Shown here piece after piece: positions 1 to 6,903 of a stretch of DNA of 14,455 nucleotides (positions are counted from its first letter, which is position 1; every line of letters begins with the position of its first letter). The DNA comes from Ilumatobacteraceae bacterium (GTDB lineage: Bacteria > Actinomycetota > Acidimicrobiia > Acidimicrobiales > Ilumatobacteraceae). A program made the position numbers and the translations under genes. Below the pieces are notes generated by a model. That model worked only from the letters and a program-made list of their open reading frames with translations, was not told where the DNA came from and searched no databases. The stretch is from contig JANQZQ010000110.1 of assembly GCA_030728545.1 (NCBI GenBank), forward strand, positions 1-14,455, written 5' to 3'.

Positions 1-402
1 TCAGTCCTGCACGATGGCAATGCCGGTCTCGTCAGATGCATTTTGCAGCGAGCCCAGGTCTGTCAGAGTCGTAAAGCCAACTGCTTTCATGCGCTCGATG
101 GCTTGCGCCGAGCGATTACCCGACCGGCAGTACACCACGTAGGTGGCGGTGGCATCGAGCGCGGCGATATTGGCTTCAAATGATGGGTCTTGCACGTTGT
201 AGAGCAATGCTCCGTCAAGATGGCCGGCGGCAAACTCTTCAGGGGTGCGCACATCGATAATGATTGCATCGGCAAACGAGGCGTCAACTTGACCATCTGC
301 CACGTCGGAAACGGTAGTAGATGAGCAGCCGACAGGACCAACAGCCAGCAATGCCACGCAGGCCAACACCACAACGCGACTGATTGCAACTTGATGAATC
401 AC
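1..402 (-). CDS. Rhodanese-domain lipoprotein
   Basis: Single rhodanese (sulfurtransferase-like) domain behind a lipoprotein-type signal sequence; it would act outside the membrane, moving sulfane sulfur or serving as a redox partner. From the chosen GTG start the protein has 133 aa. A hydrophobic stretch (VVVLACVALLAVG) ends at Cys26, the likely lipidated residue, although Pro at -3 makes the lipobox imperfect. The domain shows DVRTPEEF followed by GHLDGA, then the active-site loop CRSGNRS with catalytic Cys92. I chose GTG at 402 because it overlaps the msrA stop as GTGA and leaves a normal signal peptide. Longer starts at 423 and 450 would add hydrophilic residues before it. It is the last gene in the operon, and its stop codon is the first three bases of the window. 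The family call is firm; the substrate is unknown. Confidence 0.85.
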   Translation of the reverse strand: MIHQVAISRVVVLACVALLAVGPVGCSSTTVSDVADGQVDASFADAIIIDVRTPEEFAAGHLDGALLYNVQDPSFEANIAALDATATYVVYCRSGNRSAQAIERMKAVGFTTLTDLGSLQNASDETGIAIVQD

Positions 403-980
403 TGGGTGAGCCCAACCGGGCATGACACACCCGTGCCGCCCATGCCGCAATAGCCGTTGGGGTTTTTGCCGAGATATTGCTGGTGATATTCCTCGGCGTA
501 GAAATATTCGTCTAACGGTGCAATTTCGGTGGTGATGGCACCGTATCCCGCAGTAGTGAGTTCGCGCTGGAACAACTCGCGCGATGCCTCGGCTGCCGCA
601 CGCTGCTCATCATTCGCATAATAAATTGCACTGCGATACTGCGTGCCGATGTCGTTGCCCTGGCGATTGCCCTGGGTTGGGTTGTGGTTTTCCCAAAACA
701 CTCGCAGCATGGCGTCGAGTGACGTCGCAGCAGTGTCAAACACCACCATCACCACTTCGGTGTGCCCAGTGCGCCCACTGCACACTTGTTCATACGACGG
801 GTGCGGCGTTGCGCCACCGGCATAACCCACCGATGTGGAATACACACCCGGTGCCTGCCAAAACTTGCGCTCAGCACCCCAAAAACATCCCATGCCAACC
901 ACAAGCGTTTCGCACGTTGCCGGCCACGGCCCGACGAGCGGAGCACCGTTAATGAAGTGGGCGGCGGGTACAGGCATCAT
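399..980 (-). CDS. msrA: Peptide-methionine (S)-S-oxide reductase MsrA
   Basis: Reduces the S-epimer of methionine sulfoxide in free or protein-bound form, repairing oxidised proteins in the cytoplasm. The 193-aa product carries the catalytic GCFWG motif with Cys32, the family blocks VGYAGG and GRTGHTEVV, and the C-terminal segment YCGMGGTGVSCP. Cys178 and Cys187 in that segment fit the recycling cysteines seen in E. coli-type enzymes. No MsrB domain is fused. The ATG overlaps the stop of the upstream methyltransferase gene as ATGA (977-980), and its own stop overlaps the rhodanese start as GTGA (399-402). Translation of all three is therefore probably coupled. I see no strong ribosome-binding site, consistent with coupling. 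Length and motifs are fully typical. Confidence 0.97.
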   Translation of the reverse strand: MMPVPAAHFINGAPLVGPWPATCETLVVGMGCFWGAERKFWQAPGVYSTSVGYAGGATPHPSYEQVCSGRTGHTEVVMVVFDTAATSLDAMLRVFWENHNPTQGNRQGNDIGTQYRSAIYYANDEQRAAAEASRELFQRELTTAGYGAITTEIAPLDEYFYAEEYHQQYLGKNPNGYCGMGGTGVSCPVGLTQ

Positions 981-1756
981 GAGCGGCGTCTTGCGAGTTC
1001 GTAACTCAAGATAGTGGAGGCCATAGCCACGTTCAGGCTCTCAGCTCGCCCAGCGTGCTCGATGCGAAGCCATCCGTCAACCAACGCAGAGTTGTCTTGG
1101 CTCACACCATGGGCTTCACTGCCCAACACCACACACACAGCACCTGTGAGGTCGGCGTCGGCCAATGTCACTGTGTTCGTCTGTTCGTGTGACGACGTTG
1201 CCAGCACCCGATAGCCGAGCGCCTTTACTTCGCTGAGTTGCACGGCTTCGACCACCGGCACATGAAACACGGCTCCGGCAGACGCCCGCACCACCTTGGG
1301 GTTAAATGCGTCGACACAGCCCGACCCCAGCACCACACCAGATGCCCCCATGGCCTCGGCGCTGCGCACGATGGTGCCCAGATTGCCCGGGTCGTTGACG
1401 GCATCCAAAAACATCACCCAGGGTGCAGCAACGCCTGTGGCTGCGACTTCGAGTTTGGCCAGCGATGCCATACGCCGCGACACCAAGGCCATGTTCGGCT
1501 GCGGAGATTCAGTCGATGCCACACGCTCGAGCACACCTTCGCCAAAGACAAACACGGGCGCATCGACACCATCGACGGGTGCTGCGTTGCTCGTAACGAA
1601 CTGCGCCAACACATCCCAGCCGCCACGCATGGCCTCAGCGATGAGCACGGCACCTTCAACGACGAAGAGACCTTCGTCAAGTCGGGCCGAGCGACGCGAG
1701 AGCAAGCGCCGCAGTTGTTGAACTCGCTGGTGAGAAAACCCCAGCGTTTCGTTCAG
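977..1756 (-). CDS. TrmH/SpoU-family RNA 2'-O-methyltransferase, probable CTG start
   Basis: SPOUT-class methyltransferase that transfers a methyl group from SAM to a ribose 2'-OH of rRNA or tRNA. The usual family member beside rplT is an rRNA methylase. With the CTG start the protein has 259 aa. The N-terminal substrate-binding domain (about 1-100) is followed by motif 1 (NDPGNLGTIVRSAEAMG, about 121-137), motif 2 (VLGSEAHGVS, about 210-219) and motif 3 (ESLNVAMASTILSYEL, about 239-254), which together form the knotted SAM site. The first conventional start is TTG at 1705, but the 17 codons before it read NETLGFSHQRVQQLRR, typical of this family's N-terminus, and contain no ATG, GTG or TTG. 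CTG at 1756 overlaps the rplT stop as CTGA and has AAGGCGG 7 nt upstream. The family is certain, the start inferred. Confidence 0.9.
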   Translation of the reverse strand: MNETLGFSHQRVQQLRRLLSRRSARLDEGLFVVEGAVLIAEAMRGGWDVLAQFVTSNAAPVDGVDAPVFVFGEGVLERVASTESPQPNMALVSRRMASLAKLEVAATGVAAPWVMFLDAVNDPGNLGTIVRSAEAMGASGVVLGSGCVDAFNPKVVRASAGAVFHVPVVEAVQLSEVKALGYRVLATSSHEQTNTVTLADADLTGAVCVVLGSEAHGVSQDNSALVDGWLRIEHAGRAESLNVAMASTILSYELARRRS

Positions 1757-2109
1757 GCGAGTGCCGCCTTGGCAGTGTCGACCAGCTTCTTGAAGGTTGC
1801 ATCGTCAGTGATGGCGAGATCGGCCAGCACCTTGCGATCAACTTCGACACCCGCTTTGTGCAGGCCATCGATGAAACGGCTGTATGACATGTCATGCACT
1901 CGGCAACCAGCGTTGATGCGCTGAATCCACAGACTGCGGAATTCGCCTTTCTTGGCGCGACGGTCACGAAAGGCATATTGCCCGGCGTGCATTACCGCTT
2001 CGTTGGCGCTGCGGAAGGTCCGGCTGCGATCGCCGAAATACCCCTTCGCTTTCTTCATGATTGCCTTGTGCTTCTTTTTGGCGTGAACGCCGCGCTTTAC
2101 GCGTGCCAT
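1753..2109 (-). CDS. rplT: 50S ribosomal protein L20
   Basis: Large-subunit protein that binds 23S rRNA early and is required for 50S assembly. In several bacteria it also represses its own operon by binding the mRNA leader. The 118-aa sequence is typical throughout: a basic N-terminal tail (MARVKRGVHAKKKHK), the segment GYFGDRSRTFRSANEAVMHA, RDRRAKKGEFRSLWIQRIN, and the globular C-terminal part with YSRFIDGL. The start is fixed by AAGGAG at 2118-2123, 8 nt before ATG. It lies 70 bp downstream of rpmI. Its TGA stop shares bases with the proposed CTG start of the methyltransferase gene. Confidence 0.98.
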   Translation of the reverse strand: MARVKRGVHAKKKHKAIMKKAKGYFGDRSRTFRSANEAVMHAGQYAFRDRRAKKGEFRSLWIQRINAGCRVHDMSYSRFIDGLHKAGVEVDRKVLADLAITDDATFKKLVDTAKAALA

Positions 2110-2179
2110 GGTGTGTGCTCCTTATCGGTGACTGAGGTGGTGATGTGGATGAATCGGGTGGGTATATGTCGGTTGGGTG

Positions 2180-2377
2180 TTAGCGCTCGCAGAGCAGACG
2201 CTTGATTTTGCGGGCGTCACCTTTGTGCACATCAACCGTGCCATCGAGACGACGGGTGCGCGATGAGGGCTTGGCTTCGAACAAGTGCTGGCGCATGGCT
2301 TGCTGACGGCGCAACTTGCCGCTTCCTGTTTTCTTGAAGCGCTTCTTGGCTGTCTTGGATGTCTTCATCTTCGGCAT
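2180..2377 (-). CDS. rpmI: 50S ribosomal protein L35
   Basis: Small basic large-subunit protein of 65 aa, the usual family length. It shows the characteristic N-terminus MPKMKTSKTAKKRFK followed by a lysine/arginine-rich body and HKGDARKIKRLL near the end. The ATG follows AGGAG at 2384-2388 with a 6-nt gap. It sits between infC (23 bp upstream) and rplT (70 bp downstream), the near-universal bacterial order. Confidence 0.97.
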   Translation of the reverse strand: MPKMKTSKTAKKRFKKTGSGKLRRQQAMRQHLFEAKPSSRTRRLDGTVDVHKGDARKIKRLLCER

Positions 2378-2400
2378 TGCTGTCTCCTGTCGTGGTGGTG

Positions 2401-2979
2401 TTATGCGGTTTTCGAAATGTCGTTGGTGGCGGCTGGCTTCTTGGTATTGGCAGCAGCAACTTTTTTGTCAGGCGAGAGCACCATGGTCATGCTGCGTCCG
2501 TCGAGACGTGGTGAGGTATCCACCTTGGCAATCGGGCCAAGTTGTTCCAGCACCTCGTCGAGAACTTTCTTACCCAGTTCAGGGTGAGCCATTTCTCTTC
2601 CTCGGAATTGCAACGACACCTTTACCTTGTGTCCCTCTTCGAGGAACTCAAGCATGTGCCGAACCTTCGTGTCAAAGTCACCCTTGCCGATTTTTGGTCG
2701 GAACTTCACTTCTTTGGTCGTGATTTGGATGGTCTTCTTGCGAGATTCTTTGAGACGCTGGGCTTCTTCGTAACGGAATTTGCCGTAGTCCATGATTCGG
2801 CACACCGGCGGATCAGCCTGTGCGGCAACTTCGACTAAGTCGAGTTCTGCTGCACGCGCTCTGGCGAGCGCATCTTCGATTGGCACGATCCCCACCTGGG
2901 AACCATCGGCGTCAACAAGACGCACCTTCGCTACGCGAATGCGTTCGTTGTACCTGGGTTCATTTGATGGCGGTGCTAT
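2401..2979 (-). CDS. infC: Translation initiation factor IF-3, probable ATA start
   Basis: IF3 binds the 30S subunit, keeps it apart from 50S, and proofreads the start codon and initiator tRNA. Read from ATA at 2979 the protein has 192 aa. It comprises an N-domain with YNERIRV, the signature PPVCRIMDYGKFRYE, a lysine-rich linker, and a C-domain with KVRHMLEFLEEGHKVKV and FRGREMAHPELG, plus an Ala/Lys-rich tail. The first conventional start is GTG at 2925, but that would remove the conserved NERIRV block, whose reading frame stays open up to a TGA at 2986-2988. Between that stop and GTG the only near-cognate candidates are ATA (2979) and ATT (2940). ATA overlaps the TAG of a short leader ORF (ATAG). 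A sequencing indel or a -1 frameshift from the leader ORF remains possible. Identity is certain; the start is inferred. Confidence 0.93.
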   Translation of the reverse strand: MAPPSNEPRYNERIRVAKVRLVDADGSQVGIVPIEDALARARAAELDLVEVAAQADPPVCRIMDYGKFRYEEAQRLKESRKKTIQITTKEVKFRPKIGKGDFDTKVRHMLEFLEEGHKVKVSLQFRGREMAHPELGKKVLDEVLEQLGPIAKVDTSPRLDGRSMTMVLSPDKKVAAANTKKPAATNDISKTA

Positions 2980-3014
2980 GACTGGTCACTGCTGTTCAAG
3001 CGGCTGTGCCTCCT
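2976..3014 (-). promoter_or_regulatory. infC leader: perfect SD and 7-codon mini-ORF
   Basis: AGGAGG at 3009-3014 is the best ribosome-binding site in the operon. Nine nt downstream lies TTG (2997-2999), which opens a seven-codon frame (LNSSDQS) ending at TAG 2976-2978. That stop overlaps an ATA in the infC frame. The arrangement would let ribosomes load on the leader ORF and restart on infC. It could equally be the true infC N-terminus with one base lost. A CTCCT stretch about 50 nt upstream in the mRNA (3062-3066 on the plus strand) could mask the SD by base pairing. Confidence 0.6.
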
Positions 3015-3246
3015 ATGTAGTCGGAATGGGTAATGGGTATAGCTAGAGGCCCGCTGCAAGCAGGAGAGGTGCGCAAGGGGGCGAGAGGCGGCGACATGCA
3101 CCGCTGGCACTCGACCCACACTCACTCACCAACCCTTGCTCGTAAACGAACATCCGTTGGAATCTTGTGGCGAGGTGGAAAGGCCACTTTCGTAGCCGAT
3201 CACTTAGCCGTGGCATTGGCCGCCGAAGCGGTGGCAACACCTCCAA

Positions 3247-3253
3247 TAGCGTA
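3247..3253. promoter_or_regulatory. Overlapping divergent -10-like elements between infC and the DUF1844 gene
   Basis: On the plus strand TAGCGT (3247-3252) ends 7 nt before the ATG at 3260, the spacing expected for a leaderless mRNA. On the minus strand TACGCT (3253-3248) overlaps it and would start infC transcription with a leader of about 260 nt. No convincing -35 boxes are visible. Apart from this and the leader ORF, the 280-bp intergenic space (about 2980-3259) shows nothing I can name. Confidence 0.35.
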
Positions 3254-3259
3254 GCGGCG

Positions 3260-3595
3260 ATGACCACGAACGATGCCACCGACGATTCCACCGACAATCT
3301 CGACGAATCCACTGCCCTCTCCGACGCCCAAGAAGCGCTCGAAGACGCCCGCCGGCGCATCGCCGAAGCACCTGCCCAAGTGGTGGTGGTCAATCACTTG
3401 ATGGGTCTGTATGAGTTGGCAGCAATCCACTTGTCGGCAGTACCACCCAAGTTGGATGACGCCTCGCTGGCCATCGATGCGTTGGCTGCCTTGGTAGACA
3501 AACTGGGCGATCGCCTGGGCGACGACATCGAAACGATGCGCGACGCCCTGGCCAATATTCAGATGGTCTACGTGCAGATGAAGTCGAAGGCCTAG
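3260..3595 (+). CDS. DUF1844-family small protein
   Basis: A 111-aa acidic, helical protein of unknown function. The first 30 residues are Asp/Thr/Ser-rich and probably disordered. From about residue 45 it shows the DUF1844-like pattern: a helix with LMGLYELAAIHL, a Pro-rich turn (VPPKLDD), then two helices with AIDALAALVDKLGDRLGDD and IQMVYVQMKS. Proteins of this family are commonly encoded beside infC in actinobacteria, as here. ATG at 3260 is preferred over the upstream in-frame start at 3167, because the added sequence is Arg/Ser-rich and does not resemble the family. There is no SD; a TANNNT hexamer 7 nt upstream suggests leaderless translation. Its stop at 3593-3595 directly abuts the rmuC stop on the other strand, leaving no room for a separate terminator. 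Confidence 0.8.
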   Translation: MTTNDATDDSTDNLDESTALSDAQEALEDARRRIAEAPAQVVVVNHLMGLYELAAIHLSAVPPKLDDASLAIDALAALVDKLGDRLGDDIETMRDALANIQMVYVQMKSKA

Positions 3596-4771
3596 TTACT
3601 CGTCGTCGTCGGCCTCGGCGGCATCAGCTTCGGCCAGTGCGGCATCCAACTCTTGCATTGCCGAGTTGTCAGATGAAATACCGCGGCTCTTGGCCAGATC
3701 TTCAATTTCACGCAAAGGTTTGTTGACTCCGCTGAACACACGGCCGGTGGTGACAGCCTTGAGTTTCTTTTGCATTTTTTCGAAGTGACCTGCGATCTCT
3801 TTCAGGTTCTTTACGTAACTGCCCCACGCCTTGCCAAAGTTGGTGAGCAAACGCAACACCTCATTGGCATTTTGTTCCATGGCAAAACTGGCGGTCGCCT
3901 GACGCACCACACCTAAGAACGCATACAACGTGAGTGGCGAACACAGCACTACCCGCTTGGCGACAGCTTCGTCGATGAGGCTCGGCTTGTGCTGCTGGAT
4001 GAACCCGAGCACACCCTCGTTGGGGATGAACAACAGCACGTAGTCGAGTGCATTGGCACTTGACTGGTGCACGTAGTCGCGATCTTGTAGTTCTTTCACG
4101 CGATCCTCAACGTTTTTGATGAAAGCGTCTTTCATGATCTTGCGGGTGTTGTCGTCTTGTGCTTCAAAGTATTTGAGGTAGTTCTCCATCGGAAACTTCG
4201 AATCGAGATACAGCACACGGTCGGGTGGCAAGTGAAATGTGAAGTCGGGCTTACCGCCGGCTTCGAGCTTTTCTTGCATCTCATAGTTGATGCCACGTTC
4301 AAAACCCGCCTGCATGAGGATGTCAACGAGCATTTTTTCACCCCAGTTGCCGCGGCCCTGCGAGCTGGAGAGCACCTTGTTGAGAGCTTGGGTCTGTTGC
4401 GCCAAACCGGCAACGGCGGTGTCAACATTGCCGAACTTTTCTGAGTTGGCTTCACGCAATTTGGAAATTTCGGTTTCGAGTCGACCCATCTTTTCGTCAA
4501 TTTGTTTCTTGGTGGTGTCGATGACTTCGCCCACTTGGCGTGCTGCCGTGCTGATGGCATCTTGGCGATCGTCTTTGGCCTGGTCAGCCAAGTCACGGAG
4601 TGTTTCACCGTGAATCTCGCGAATCACTTCACGGATGTCGGCAGCCGACAGCGTGGGCTGGGCGCCGGCCACGGGGGCTGGCGCAGCCGCACCGGGCTTG
4701 CGTTGGAGCACCACCAGCACAGCAACGACGGCGATGACGAGGCCTACTGCGAGGCCGACGAATGTTTCCAT
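3596..4771 (-). CDS. rmuC: RmuC-family DNA recombination protein
   Basis: RmuC-type proteins limit recombination at inverted repeats and have a restriction-endonuclease-like core. The 391-aa product has one N-terminal membrane helix (about 4-22), an Ala/Pro linker, a coiled coil (about 45-135), and the RmuC core from GNWGE (142-145) onward. Residues that fit a PD-(D/E)XK site are Glu145, Asp176 (KPDF) and Asp190/Lys192 (YLDSKFP). The segments DYVLLFIPNEGVLGF and SPLTLYAFLGVVRQA are family hallmarks. The tail is very acidic. The start is fixed by AAGGAG 9 nt before ATG 4771, with the hydrophobic segment following at once; an upstream extension to 4924 lacks such support. It lies 89 bp downstream of the DUF2779 gene and may be cotranscribed with it. 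Confidence 0.94.
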   Translation of the reverse strand: METFVGLAVGLVIAVVAVLVVLQRKPGAAAPAPVAGAQPTLSAADIREVIREIHGETLRDLADQAKDDRQDAISTAARQVGEVIDTTKKQIDEKMGRLETEISKLREANSEKFGNVDTAVAGLAQQTQALNKVLSSSQGRGNWGEKMLVDILMQAGFERGINYEMQEKLEAGGKPDFTFHLPPDRVLYLDSKFPMENYLKYFEAQDDNTRKIMKDAFIKNVEDRVKELQDRDYVHQSSANALDYVLLFIPNEGVLGFIQQHKPSLIDEAVAKRVVLCSPLTLYAFLGVVRQATASFAMEQNANEVLRLLTNFGKAWGSYVKNLKEIAGHFEKMQKKLKAVTTGRVFSGVNKPLREIEDLAKSRGISSDNSAMQELDAALAEADAAEADDDE

Positions 4772-4860
4772 AGTGGATTGCTCCTTAATTGATGAGGGGG
4801 TGAAGAGATCTACGCAAGTTTGGCACTGGGGTGTGACGTGATGGCGTATTGCTCGGAGCG

Positions 4861-6669
4861 CTACTTCCGAATGGTGCTCCAGTAGCGCCAGATCATGACC
4901 ATGGCGGCGGTGTCTAAACCGCAATAGCGATACAGCGCCTCGGCCAACTGCGTGCGGTGGGCCTCGTCGCCACGGCGTGCGCCGTAGATCATCGATTGGT
5001 AGGCACGCATCGCCCCCACACCATCGGTGACGGATTCACCAGCACCGTCGGCGTCGAGTGAATCATCGAGGTCGGGTGACTGCGAGGTCAACTTGAGAGT
5101 CTGATACGGGTCGAGAGGACGACCGTCAGCGTCAGTGGTGTAGTACTGCGCAAACCACGGATCAGTCCACAGAAAATCTCCACTGGCCCAGATGCTGTCG
5201 AGCACCCGTTTGATGGAGTGGCTGCCGTTCATAGCTGGATGACTGAAGTATCGCTGCGACCACTTGAGCATGTCGACGATGCGAGTTTCGTCTACGGGGG
5301 TCTCATCTTCGCCTTCTGCCACTTCCCGGCCAACGAGTGCATCAAACCAGCTAGCCAGCGATGCGTCCAGCACGCCACGCTCGCGCAATTGACGGCGCAC
5401 GCCGCGCAGCGTTGACTTTTCGTAGTGACTCCATACCAACACGGTGCCGGTGTCACCGATCACCTTGCGCAATTCGCGAACGAACTCATCGTTGGGATAC
5501 ACGTCGCGCAGGTTCAACCACTGGGCATGTTGCAGCGTGGTGGCATCTGGCGAAGCCAGCGTGTGGCAACTGAACTGAAACGCGACCTGTTCGTAGGGCT
5601 TCATATCCGCCAAGTACGGCACGGGAATGCGGGAGGCTTCGAAGTCGATGAAATGGATCGGATACGTGACCGCCCTCATCTCGTTGAGTAGTGCTGCATC
5701 TTGCAACTCTCTGCCGGTGCGCGCCACCGCCACTTGATTGCGGCGTGGTGGGCCCCAGGAGCCGCCGGCATCAACGACACCGTCAGGCAAGTCGACGAGC
5801 CGATAATTGCCAGCGTCGCGCATGGCTTCGTAGACGGCCCGTTGCTCTTTGGATCGATAGCCCTGATGAATGTCAAGAATGTGGGGCGAATCGGTGGGTG
5901 ACGGCCCCCAACACTCGGTGAAACCGTTCGGCGCGAGGCTGGGCCCGCGAAACTCGCACTTGCGACACAACGTGGCGGGGCGTTCGGGCTCGTACCCAGG
6001 CTGGTTGCCATCGAGAAAATCCAGCAGGTCGCGTGCCGAGGTTTCGACTTCGCCCATGAGTTGATCCACCACGTGCGCAACATCGATGAATTCCAAAAAG
6101 TGATCAGCGGCCAACGCAGCCCGATCGCCGGTGAACACTGCCCGCGGTTTGTTGCGATCTGCGTCTTTGTCGTCGACGATGTCGATGTTTTTGTAGATGC
6201 CTTCCAGGCTGGTGCGTTTGGTTTTGTTCACCACACACAACTGGGGGCGAATCTCTAGCCCAGGGTGCACCAACCGTGCCACCATGACCTGGAACGTGAT
6301 GTCGAGCAGATACGGCCGCCAACTGCTGTTGACGTCGCCGTTTTTGGTGAAAAACTGTGCCGGGTCGTCTGACTCGACGCTGGTGGCTTTGATTTCGGTG
6401 AGCACGGCATGCGTGGCGAACTGCTCCCATCCATCGACGCGAGCTTGATACCGATCGTGCTTGAGCGTGACTTCAAACTCGGCAGCCGGGTTGGCATGCA
6501 GCATTACACCATGGGCAATGGCTTCGACCATGAAGCCGCCTTCGGCAAAAAATTCGAGCATGTCGTTGTCTTGCAAACTGCTCGGATACTTGGCTTTGTA
6601 GTACTTGAGCTTTTGCTTGCATTCAACGCCCAGCTTGAAATTGGACTTCGTGAGGTAGTGCTTGGTCAC
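4861..6669 (-). CDS. DUF2779 protein: Cas4/RecB-like nuclease fused to a DEDD-exonuclease-like domain
   Basis: A 602-aa putative nuclease. The N-terminal half looks like a Cas4/RecB-family domain: Cys17 (LGVECKQKL), Asp79 (ARVDGW), and Glu92/Lys94 (TEIKATS) as the ExK pair. Cys235, Cys238 and Cys253 (CRKC and TECW) join Cys17 in a 1+3 pattern typical of an Fe-S cluster. The C-terminal half opens with IHFIDFEAS (Asp342, Glu344), continues with LVWSHYEKS, and ends with YCGLDTAAM (Asp586), resembling the DEDD/RNase H-like exonuclease fold. The GTG start at 6669 is set by AAGGAG 9 nt upstream and by MTKHYLTKSNF, which matches the family's usual N-terminus. A longer frame to 6717 is unsupported. 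Domain assignment rests on motifs I can see. No member's function is known to me, and DNA repair or defence are both guesses. Confidence 0.85.
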   Translation of the reverse strand: MTKHYLTKSNFKLGVECKQKLKYYKAKYPSSLQDNDMLEFFAEGGFMVEAIAHGVMLHANPAAEFEVTLKHDRYQARVDGWEQFATHAVLTEIKATSVESDDPAQFFTKNGDVNSSWRPYLLDITFQVMVARLVHPGLEIRPQLCVVNKTKRTSLEGIYKNIDIVDDKDADRNKPRAVFTGDRAALAADHFLEFIDVAHVVDQLMGEVETSARDLLDFLDGNQPGYEPERPATLCRKCEFRGPSLAPNGFTECWGPSPTDSPHILDIHQGYRSKEQRAVYEAMRDAGNYRLVDLPDGVVDAGGSWGPPRRNQVAVARTGRELQDAALLNEMRAVTYPIHFIDFEASRIPVPYLADMKPYEQVAFQFSCHTLASPDATTLQHAQWLNLRDVYPNDEFVRELRKVIGDTGTVLVWSHYEKSTLRGVRRQLRERGVLDASLASWFDALVGREVAEGEDETPVDETRIVDMLKWSQRYFSHPAMNGSHSIKRVLDSIWASGDFLWTDPWFAQYYTTDADGRPLDPYQTLKLTSQSPDLDDSLDADGAGESVTDGVGAMRAYQSMIYGARRGDEAHRTQLAEALYRYCGLDTAAMVMIWRYWSTIRK

Positions 6670-6765
6670 GTACTCATTCTCCTTCAGGGGTGTGGGGTGA
6701 AGTTGCAATACGCACAATCGCCCTATGCCTGTGCGGTAATCGGCACATCACACCTGGCTCGGCAA

Positions 6766-6780
6766 TGTGCGTAACACCCC
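6766..6780. repeat. 15-bp direct repeat, copy 1
   Basis: TGTGCGTAACACCCC occurs here and exactly at 7429-7443. The core GTG-CGTAA-CAC is itself a short inverted repeat, so it could be an operator half-site arrangement. This copy lies in the divergent region between the DUF2779 gene and the plus-strand cassette. Confidence 0.5.
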
Positions 6781-6798
6781 CATGGCACCATTGCCATG
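6781..6798. repeat. Perfect 7-bp inverted repeat in divergent intergenic region
   Basis: CATGGCA, a 4-nt loop (CCAT), then TGCCATG. It directly follows copy 1 of the 15-bp repeat and lies between the divergent starts at 6669 and 6910. A transcription-factor operator is the simplest reading; a small RNA hairpin is possible. There is no T-run, so it is not a typical terminator. Confidence 0.5.
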
Positions 6799-6840
6799 TG
6801 CCCACAACGGGTACGAACTTCATCCAGACGACCCGAGGGC

Positions 6841-6903
6841 CCCGGCCCGTTGAAGGTCACCAACCGATCTCAAGTCGGTGGTAAAGCCGGGATCGATGAG
6901 GAG
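6841..6903 (+). promoter_or_regulatory. Structured 5' leader with SD upstream of the 6910 gene
   Basis: An outer stem pairs CCCGGC (6841-6846) with GCCGGG (6886-6891). Inside it a second stem pairs ACC-A-ACCGA (6859-6867, one bulged A) with TCGGT-GGT (6875-6882) around a 7-nt loop. A 12-nt strand and an AAA joint link the two stems. GAGGAG (6898-6903) follows, 6 nt before ATG 6910. The shape is riboswitch-like, but I do not recognise the class. Apart from this and the two repeats, the 240-bp gap between starts shows no promoter I can defend. Confidence 0.45.

Noticed and set aside
1238..1924. 228-codon plus-strand frame opposite trmH and rplT
   Set aside because: Antisense to two well-identified genes; its composition is low-complexity His/Arg-rich with no domain.
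3029..3041. TATACC as a -10 box just upstream of the infC SD
   Set aside because: No -35 match at 16-18 nt, and the leader would be very short; not enough to call a promoter.
3043..3393. Minus-strand frame reaching into the infC leader
   Set aside because: A sub-frame could start at a GTG after GGAG near 3240 and end just before the infC SD. However, its sequence has no family features and most of the frame is antisense to the DUF1844 gene. I keep only the 7-codon leader ORF.
4772..4860. Promoter or terminator between the DUF2779 gene and rmuC
   Set aside because: No hairpin with T-run and no paired -35/-10 boxes; only the rmuC SD is evident.
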